A stretch of 64,000 bases of DNA from Bog-105 sp965277855 (GTDB lineage: Bacteria; Acidobacteriota; Terriglobia; Bryobacterales; Bryobacteraceae), in NCBI GenBank assembly GCA_965277855.1, contig OZ255847.1, positions 3,472,001 through 3,536,000 on the forward strand. Reading direction: 5' to 3'. The notes under the pieces were generated by a model, which was given only the letters and a program-made list of their open reading frames with translations, was not told the DNA's origin and ran no database searches. Shown here piece by piece: positions 59,153 through 64,000 of the stretch; position 1 is the first letter of the stretch; each line of letters opens with the position of its first letter. A program made the position numbers and the translations under genes.

Positions 59153-59770
59153 TTATTGCGATTTCTGCGCCTGCGCCATCTGGTCGATTGCAAAGCTGAA
59201 GACTTCCACAAGCACCCGCAAGCGTTCTTTCTGTCGCTTAACCGGAAATCGCTTGGTTCTTGTCAAATCAGCTATGCCGTGAAGGTTCGCCCAGAAGAGT
59301 TCCGCTAGGATTTCAGATTTCGTGCTCTGCTCAGAAAAGAGCTTCAAAATCTGGGAGAACGCGAATCGCAACTCTGGAGGAGTGGCGGGATCACCGAAAG
59401 GTACGCTCAGACTGAGTGAAAACATCGCTTCGTACAAAGCGGGAGAGGCGGCGGCGAACTCCAGATAGGCGTTCGCAACCGTTTCGAATGGATTTCCGCG
59501 CTTTCCCCGTTTCCGCGCCTTCTCCAAAGCCAAGCCCAGCTCCTGGAAACTCTCAACGGCAACTGCGGAGACAATGCCCTCGCGGTTATCGAAGTGGGAG
59601 TACAAGACGGGTTGGCTGTAGGAGATCTCGTCCGATAGCCGCCGCACGGTTACGTTGGGCCATCCTTCGGATTCCGCGATCTGTCGAGCCGCACTGATGA
59701 TTTGTGCCCGGCGAGCCTGCCTGTCCCGCGCCTTTCGTTCCTCAATGCGCTTGGTCGCCACCAAACGCAT
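59153..59770 (-). CDS. TetR-family transcriptional regulator
   Basis: A 205-residue protein. The N-terminal HTH reads RAQIISAARQIAESEGWPNV, TVRRLSDEISYSQPVLYSHF, DNREGIVSAVAVESF; the C-terminal ligand domain (ANAYLEFAAASPALYEAMFS, LRFAFSQILKLF, AELFWANLHGIADLTR) is of the WHG/TetR_C_33 type. It is divergent from the DUF4267 gene, with palindromic sites in between, so it probably represses that gene and itself. Confidence 0.88.
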   Translation of the reverse strand: MRLVATKRIEERKARDRQARRAQIISAARQIAESEGWPNVTVRRLSDEISYSQPVLYSHFDNREGIVSAVAVESFQELGLALEKARKRGKRGNPFETVANAYLEFAAASPALYEAMFSLSLSVPFGDPATPPELRFAFSQILKLFSEQSTKSEILAELFWANLHGIADLTRTKRFPVKRQKERLRVLVEVFSFAIDQMAQAQKSQ

Positions 59771-59772
59771 TA

Positions 59773-59841
59773 TAGCGCCGCTAGAATTTTTTATACTTAG
59801 AATCCTGCTCCGTCCGATTTGCGTCTATAATAGCGTTGCTA
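59773..59841. promoter_or_regulatory. Two TAGC-n3-GCTA palindromes, likely TetR operators
   Basis: TAGCGCCGCTA at 59773-59783, starting three bases from the tetR start codon, and TAGCGTTGCTA at 59831-59841, 25 bp before the DUF4267 ATG, are the same 11-bp dyad and lie between the divergent genes. The second directly follows TATAAT (59826-59831, in CTATAATAGC), so bound repressor would cover the promoter. Confidence 0.7.
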
Positions 59842-59865
59842 GCTTTTCTATATTGGAGATAAAAA

Positions 59866-60246
59866 ATGCACGCCCTCTTTCCGCCTTCTCTGGCCGCCCT
59901 CGTCTCTGTCGCAATCATGGTGATTGGTTGTTTCTACATCGCCGCTCCGCGGCGAATCCTGGGAGGTTTTGGCCTTAAGCCGCCTGCATCCGATGCTGAC
60001 ACTCTCGCCTGGCTTCGTCTAAAAGGGATTCGGGACGTCGCGTCTGGCTTGGCCGTGCTGACCCTGATGCTGACAACGAACAGCCGGACGGTAGGCATTG
60101 TTCTCCTGGTCTTCGCCCTCATCCCATTCGGCGACATGGTCAACGTCCTTTCGTCGGGAGGCCGAAAAGCAACAGCCTTTTCCGTCCATGGCGTGACATG
60201 CGCAGTCATGCTTTTCGCCGGGCTGTTGCTGATCCACGCCTTCTAA
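59866..60246 (+). CDS. DUF4267 small membrane protein
   Basis: A 126-residue protein with four predicted membrane helices (LAALVSVAIMVIGCFYIAA, VASGLAVLTLMLTTN, TVGIVLLVFALIPFGDMVNV, VTCAVMLFAGLLLIHAF) and WLRLKGIRDVASG between the first two, the DUF4267 pattern. It is divergent from the TetR gene that probably represses it. A GGAG ribosome site precedes the ATG. Its role is unknown. Confidence 0.8.
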   Translation: MHALFPPSLAALVSVAIMVIGCFYIAAPRRILGGFGLKPPASDADTLAWLRLKGIRDVASGLAVLTLMLTTNSRTVGIVLLVFALIPFGDMVNVLSSGGRKATAFSVHGVTCAVMLFAGLLLIHAF

Positions 60247-60363
60247 GTTAACGACCTGAAGCCCCTTCCTGTAAAGATCGGGTTGCCCAACCATGCTGGA
60301 AGCCGACTTCCCCGTCACCTCTCCAGTAAACGTTCGTACGAAGCATTAAAAGGAGGCTGTTCT

Positions 60364-60795
60364 ATGCACCTGTTCACCATGGCGACCCTGTTCGTCGTTC
60401 TTACTCTGGTAGGCGTTGAGTTCTCTGTCTCTGCCTTCGTGAACCCTGCCGCGTGGCGGCTTGAGCCCGAAGCGCAATTGAAGATGCTGAGCCGTTTTGC
60501 TCTCGTGCTTGGGAAGGTGATGCCGGTCTGGTATCCGTTCTCTACCCTGCTTTTCGGTATCGAGACCTGGCTTTACTGGCACACGCCAGGGCAAGCCATC
60601 CTGCTTACTGCCGTTTCCATTTGGGTTTTTACTGCAGTGATATCGATCTTTTCCCTGGTTCCTCTCAATACTCGGGTGGCGGAAGGTGCTGCTGACTGGC
60701 AGCGGATACATCGGATTTGGGACCGGAGACATCGAATGCGGATAGCCGCTCTCGCCACTGCGGCTGTCCTGCTTACATACGTCGTAGTTCGCTGA
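60364..60795 (+). CDS. DUF1772 membrane protein
   Basis: A 143-residue protein from ATG 60364, with a strong AAGGAGG ribosome site. Four predicted helices (MATLFVVLTLVGVEFSVSAF, MPVWYPFSTLLFGIETWLYW, ILLTAVSIWVFTAVISIFSL, AALATAAVLLTYVVV), FVNPAAWRL after helix 1, and VPLNTRVAEGAADWQRIHRI match DUF1772 proteins, which include anthrone-oxygenase-like members. It follows the DUF4267 gene by about 120 bp and may share its regulation. 60796-61024 is non-coding. Confidence 0.8.
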   Translation: MHLFTMATLFVVLTLVGVEFSVSAFVNPAAWRLEPEAQLKMLSRFALVLGKVMPVWYPFSTLLFGIETWLYWHTPGQAILLTAVSIWVFTAVISIFSLVPLNTRVAEGAADWQRIHRIWDRRHRMRIAALATAAVLLTYVVVR

Positions 60796-61024
60796 GAGAT
60801 TGAACAAACAGGACCGTTGTTCCGGCTTCTCCAGTGGGGCAGGTGCCAGCCTGCGGCGGCCGCACCAGGCTGCCTTGTCGGGGCCTCGGTCTCCGCCCGG
60901 CCCACGACATTGCCGGATGGGATTATTACGCTTATTTCCGCAATTGAGTTTTAGTCGTGAAACGGGACCCAGAACATCTTTACCTCGACACTAAGCATGC
61001 CCGACTTTACCGTCGGATCCTCGT

Positions 61025-61780
61025 TTAAATCTGAGCCAGACCACCGTCGACGAAGAGCTCGATGCCGGTTACATAGCTGCTGTCGTCTGATGCCAGGAAG
61101 AGTACTGCTTTTGCGACCTCATCCGGCGTACCCGCACGACCGAGCGGAATGTCCGGAATTGAGCTCTCCACAAACTGATCAATTTGCTCGGCGCTCAGCC
61201 CAAGGGAGAGGCTATAAGCAGGAGTCGGCACAAGGCCCGGGCTGACCACGTTGACGCGAATCTTCCGTGCTTTCAAATCGACCGACCAGGTGCGTGCGAA
61301 GGAGCGAACGGCCGCTTTAGTCGCGCTATAAACCGTGAATGCTGGGCGCCCCTTGGTAGCTACGATCGATGCGTTCAGGATCACTGATCCGCCCTCTGCC
61401 ATCAGCGGCAACGCCTTCTGCACTGTGAACAGAAGTCCCTTCACGTTGACTGCGAATTGCTTGTCGAAGTGCTCTTCGGTAATTTGGCCAAATGGTGCAA
61501 ACTCACCGATGCCGGCGTTGGCGAACACGATGTCGACCTTGCCCTTTTGCTCCTTCACGGCTGCGTAGATCTTGTCGATTTCTGTGAGCTTGGCAACGTC
61601 GCCTTGAATGCCGGTGACGTTCTGGCCAATTTCTTTAACAGCTGCATCCAGCTCATTCTGGCGGCGGCCGGTGATGAATACATACGCACCCTCGTTGATG
61701 AACTGCTTGGCGGTTGCAAGCCCGATCCCGCTGCTGCCCCCCGTAATGACCGCGATCTTCCCGGCTAATTTCTGTGACAT
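61025..61780 (-). CDS. SDR-family oxidoreductase
   Basis: A 251-residue classical SDR from ATG 61780. IAVITGGSSGIGLATAKQF is the cofactor motif, VDIVFANAGIGEFAPF the NAG segment, GGSVILNASIVATKG the active-site Ser region, and FTVYSATKAAVRSFARTW the YxxxK. The C-terminal SYVTGIELFVDGGLAQ is typical. The substrate is unknown. It is divergent from a TetR gene, with a long palindrome between, so it is probably the repressor's target. Confidence 0.9.
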   Translation of the reverse strand: MSQKLAGKIAVITGGSSGIGLATAKQFINEGAYVFITGRRQNELDAAVKEIGQNVTGIQGDVAKLTEIDKIYAAVKEQKGKVDIVFANAGIGEFAPFGQITEEHFDKQFAVNVKGLLFTVQKALPLMAEGGSVILNASIVATKGRPAFTVYSATKAAVRSFARTWSVDLKARKIRVNVVSPGLVPTPAYSLSLGLSAEQIDQFVESSIPDIPLGRAGTPDEVAKAVLFLASDDSSYVTGIELFVDGGLAQI

Positions 61781-61852
61781 GTACTTTCTCCTCAATGGCC
61801 TCACTTGCGGCCATACAAGCAGTAGATTTCGCCAGTCCCGATAAGGTCGCAG

Positions 61853-61874
61853 TTATTTATCGATCGATCAATAA
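61853..61874. promoter_or_regulatory. 22-bp palindrome, likely operator of the adjacent TetR regulator
   Basis: TTATT at 61853, a core ATCGATCGAT, and AATAA ending at 61874 form a near-perfect dyad (one mismatched pair) in the 115-bp gap between the divergent SDR and tetR genes, 22 bp before the tetR ATG. TetR repressors typically bind one or two such dyads. Confidence 0.7.
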
Positions 61875-61895
61875 TTGTATAGAGGCGAATTTGTG

Positions 61896-62510
61896 ATGTT
61901 ACTCAAGACCGCAAAGCAAAGTAGACGACCCGGCCGCCCGCGCCGCTTCGATCCAGAGCAAGTGCTGGAGAAGGCCATGCATGTTTTCTGGGAAAAAGGA
62001 TATGAGGGCGCTTCCCTGCACGACCTGACAACGGCGATGGCGATCCCGTCACAAAGTTTGTACAAGGCTTTCGGCAATAAGCAAAAGCTGTTTGAGCAAG
62101 CATTAGCACGCTACCTTGTCGGCCCCGTTGCCTTCATTCGAGGCGCGCTGAACGAGCCAACAGCATACGCTGTAGCCGAGCGGACGCTCCGCGACTCGGC
62201 CGAGTTCCTCGCCGCCCAGCCTAAGCGCTGCGGATGCATGACTATCCAGGCAGCCTTGGTCGGCGGTGAGGAGTCTCAGCCGGTGCGAAGGAAGCTGATT
62301 GCTCTCAGGCTGCGAGCGCAAGCGGCGCTGCGCCGGCGCTTTGAACGAGCCCAGGAAGAGGGCGATCTGGCGAAGACGGCAGACGCTAGCGACCTGGCAC
62401 GGTTCGTCACAACCATGTTTCAAGGCATGACCGTCCAGGCTATCAATGGCGCCAGCGTCAAAGATTTACTTCGTCTCAAGGAAACTGCTCTGCGAGCATG
62501 GCCAAAGTGA
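61896..62510 (+). CDS. TetR-family transcriptional regulator
   Basis: A 204-residue protein from ATG 61896: RRPGRPRRFDPEQVLEKAMH, VFWEKGYEGASLHDLTTAMA, IPSQSLYKAFGNKQKLFEQA is the HTH, close to the AcrR/NemR-like type; the C-terminal domain includes LAAQPKRCGCMTIQAALVGG and MFQGMTVQAINGASVKDLL. The Cys pair in RCGCM might be redox-active, which would suit control of a redox SDR, but this is inference. The 99-bp repeat region begins about 50 bp behind it. Confidence 0.88.
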   Translation: MLLKTAKQSRRPGRPRRFDPEQVLEKAMHVFWEKGYEGASLHDLTTAMAIPSQSLYKAFGNKQKLFEQALARYLVGPVAFIRGALNEPTAYAVAERTLRDSAEFLAAQPKRCGCMTIQAALVGGEESQPVRRKLIALRLRAQAALRRRFERAQEEGDLAKTADASDLARFVTTMFQGMTVQAINGASVKDLLRLKETALRAWPK

Positions 62511-62561
62511 AAGACAGGCTCAAGCCGCCATCGCGCCAACGATCTGTCCCCAGCTGAACGT

Positions 62562-63668
62562 GTTGCTTCAAAAGCGCAAAGGCCGCGGCTGCGCGCCAAC
62601 CAGTCCACCAAGGAACTCACTTTCCCTTCGGGCGGCGCGCTCGACACCGCGGCCGTGTTGCGCGAGTTCCTCAAAAGCAAGCACAGGCCGCGATCCGGCG
62701 CCACCAGACGAAAGAGGAACTTCAGCGGACTTGGGCGCGGGTCGCGAGTCCGTTGTGCGCGCGAGTTCCTCAAAAGCAAGCACAGGCCGCGATCCGGCGC
62801 CACCAGACGAAAGAGGAACTTCAGCGGACTTGGGCGCGGGTCGCGAGTCCGTTGTGCGCGCGAGTTCCTCAAAAGCAAGCACAGGCCGCGATCCGGCGCC
62901 ACCAGACGAAAGAGGAACTTCGGCGGACTTGGGCGCGGGTCGCGAGTCCGTTGTGCGCGCGAGTTCCTCAAAAGCAAGCACAGGCCGCGATTCCGCGCCA
63001 CCAGACGAAAGAGGAACTTCGGCGGACTTGGGCGCGGGTCGCGAGTCCGTTGTGCGCGCGAGTTCCTCAAAAGCAAGCACAGGCCGCGATTCCGCGCCAC
63101 CAGACGAAAGAGGAACTTCGGCGGACTTGGGCGCGGGTCGCGAGTCCGTTGTGCGCGCGAGTTCCTCAAAAGCAAGCACAGGCCGCGATTCCGCGCCACC
63201 AGACGAAAGAGGAACTTCGGCGGACTTGGGCGCGGGTCGCGAGTCCGTTGTGCGCGCGAGTTCCTCAAAAGCAAGCACAGGCCGCGATCCGGCGCCCACC
63301 AGACGAAAGAGGAACTTCAGCGGACTTGGGCGCGGGTCGCGAGTCCGTTGTGCGCGCGAGTTCCTCAAAAGCAAGCACAGGCCGCGATCCGGCGCCACCA
63401 GACGAAAGAGGAACTTCAGCGGACTTGGGCGCGGGTCGCGAGTCCGTTGTGCGCGCGAGTTCCTCAAAAGCAAGCACAGGCCGCGATCCGGCGCCACCAG
63501 ACGAAAGAGGAACTTCAGCGGACTTGGGCGCGGGTCGCGAGTCTGTTGTGCGCGCGAGTTCCTCAAAAGCAAGCACAGGCCGCGATCCGGCGCCACCAGA
63601 CGAAAGAGGAACTTCGGCGGACTTGGGCGCGGGTCGCGAGTCCGTTGTGCGCGCGAGTTCCTCAAAAG
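62562..63668 (+). repeat. Tandem array of 99-bp repeat units with nested inverted repeats
   Basis: Ten units with starts (GTTCCTC) at 62666, 62765, 62864, 62963, 63062, 63161, 63260, 63360, 63459 and 63558; nine are 99 bp and the one from 63260 is 100 bp (an extra C). A partial unit at 63657-63668 ends the array, and a diverged unit (62562-62665) precedes it. Each unit carries GAGGAACT and AGTTCCTC arms 42 bp apart, with CGGACT and AGTCCG inside. Variants are few: CCGGCG or TTCCGCG, TTCAGC or TTCGGC, one C to T. Because 99 is divisible by 3, both strands stay open in several frames; these are not genes. Confidence 0.95.
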
Positions 63669-64000
63669 ATGCGCTTCCGCCCATAAGCGACTGCATCGAC
63701 CGACCAGGCGCCGGGCCCCACGAACGACAGCGCCAACGCGATGGCCGACGACAGCACGCAGGGCCAGAATTCTCCCGGCGTCGAGAGCGCGATCCAAAGC
63801 TCGAGCAGAGCCACCAGCACGCCTGCGACCGGCGTCCAGAGCCCCACAAACAGAAGCGCTCCCGCTCCCGCTGCCGCTATCGTTAGCAGCACATGGGTCG
63901 CCTTACCCGGTCCAGTCAAAGACGTAAACGAATCGTGAATGAGAAAGGTCGAGACGGCCAGCCGAAGAATCACTAATCCTTTGCCGGGCCAGCCGTTGGC
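63662..64000 (-). CDS. DoxX-like membrane protein (runs off the right edge)
   Basis: The frame is open from the window edge to a stop at 63662-63664. It contains ANGWPGKGLVILRLAVSTFL, a membrane helix (VLLTIAAAGAGALLFVGLW), TPVAGVLVALLELWIAL and VLSSAIALALSFVGPGAWSV followed by DAVAYGRKRIF, the arrangement of small DoxX-family proteins (quinol- or redox-associated membrane proteins). Its true start lies beyond 64000. The stop codon is formed by the TCA of the last partial repeat unit (GTTCCTCAAAAG), so the array reaches into the gene's end. Confidence 0.75.
   Translation of the reverse strand, partial: ANGWPGKGLVILRLAVSTFLIHDSFTSLTGPGKATHVLLTIAAAGAGALLFVGLWTPVAGVLVALLELWIALSTPGEFWPCVLSSAIALALSFVGPGAWSVDAVAYGRKRIF

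Noticed and set aside
62562..63668. CRISPR array
   Set aside because: The period is 99 bp with the whole unit repeated; there are no unique spacers and no cas genes nearby.
62420..63927. Several open frames of 190-490 codons on both strands across the repeat array
   Set aside because: They exist because the unit length is a multiple of three. The translations are only repeat-derived and no family is recognisable.

Overview
The window looks like the chromosome of a soil Acidobacteriota, most likely of the Bryobacter/Solibacter type. Pointers are a large ABC permease with the ADOP-style N-terminal prefix behind a PadR regulator, PEP-CTERM proteins, a TIGR03118-type protein, a FecR/DUF6600 protein, high GC, and a trb-type conjugative remnant. 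The assignment is inference from gene content; no rRNA or other phylogenetic marker was compared.

Positions 1 to about 22,050 hold a decaying integrated conjugative element. It begins beside a tRNA-Leu(TAA) gene. An IS481-family element lies just behind the tRNA and cuts into a vapC gene. Cargo follows: toxin-antitoxin genes, an Mrr restriction enzyme and a DUF4268 PD-(D/E)XK-like protein. On the minus strand, read from 22,050 downwards, come trbE/virB4, trbJ, an eexN-like lipoprotein, trbL, trbF, trbG, trbI, traF, a small DUF2274-like gene, a TraA-type helicase lacking its relaxase half, ssb, a zinc-ribbon frame and a Toprim/VapE replication protein. Most transfer genes are broken by frameshifts or stops, traF also by an IS630-family insertion, and trbB, trbC and trbD are missing. 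At about 22,050 the element abuts a 5'-truncated TIGR03118 gene.

Positions 22,930 to 57,500 are ordinary chromosome with mostly intact genes: a HugZ-like flavoprotein, heme A synthase, a NUDIX hydrolase, a threonine dehydratase-like enzyme, a D-2-hydroxyacid dehydrogenase, succinate-semialdehyde dehydrogenase, an HNH nuclease pair, an ExbB-like channel, PadR/ADOP, an MFS transporter, GH88, OpgC-like, hpt, rsfS, hrcA, aroB, menG/ubiE, a large secreted phosphoesterase, pgi and a sigma-54 activator. A second IS630 element (32,723 to 33,831) interrupts the FecR/DUF6600 gene, and removing it with one TA restores the reading frame exactly. Because the genes from 23 kb on are clean, the many lesions left of 22 kb are more likely biological decay than sequencing error.

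Positions 57,500 to 64,000 carry a redox and regulator group (alpha/beta hydrolase, old yellow enzyme, two TetR regulators with palindromic operators, DUF4267 and DUF1772 membrane proteins, an SDR, a DoxX-like protein) together with a striking repeat family. Ten 99-bp tandem units lie at 62,666 to 63,656, preceded by a diverged unit; a solo copy lies at 57.5 kb and a fragment at 59.0 kb. Each full unit carries nested inverted repeats. This array is the best candidate here for something not previously described.
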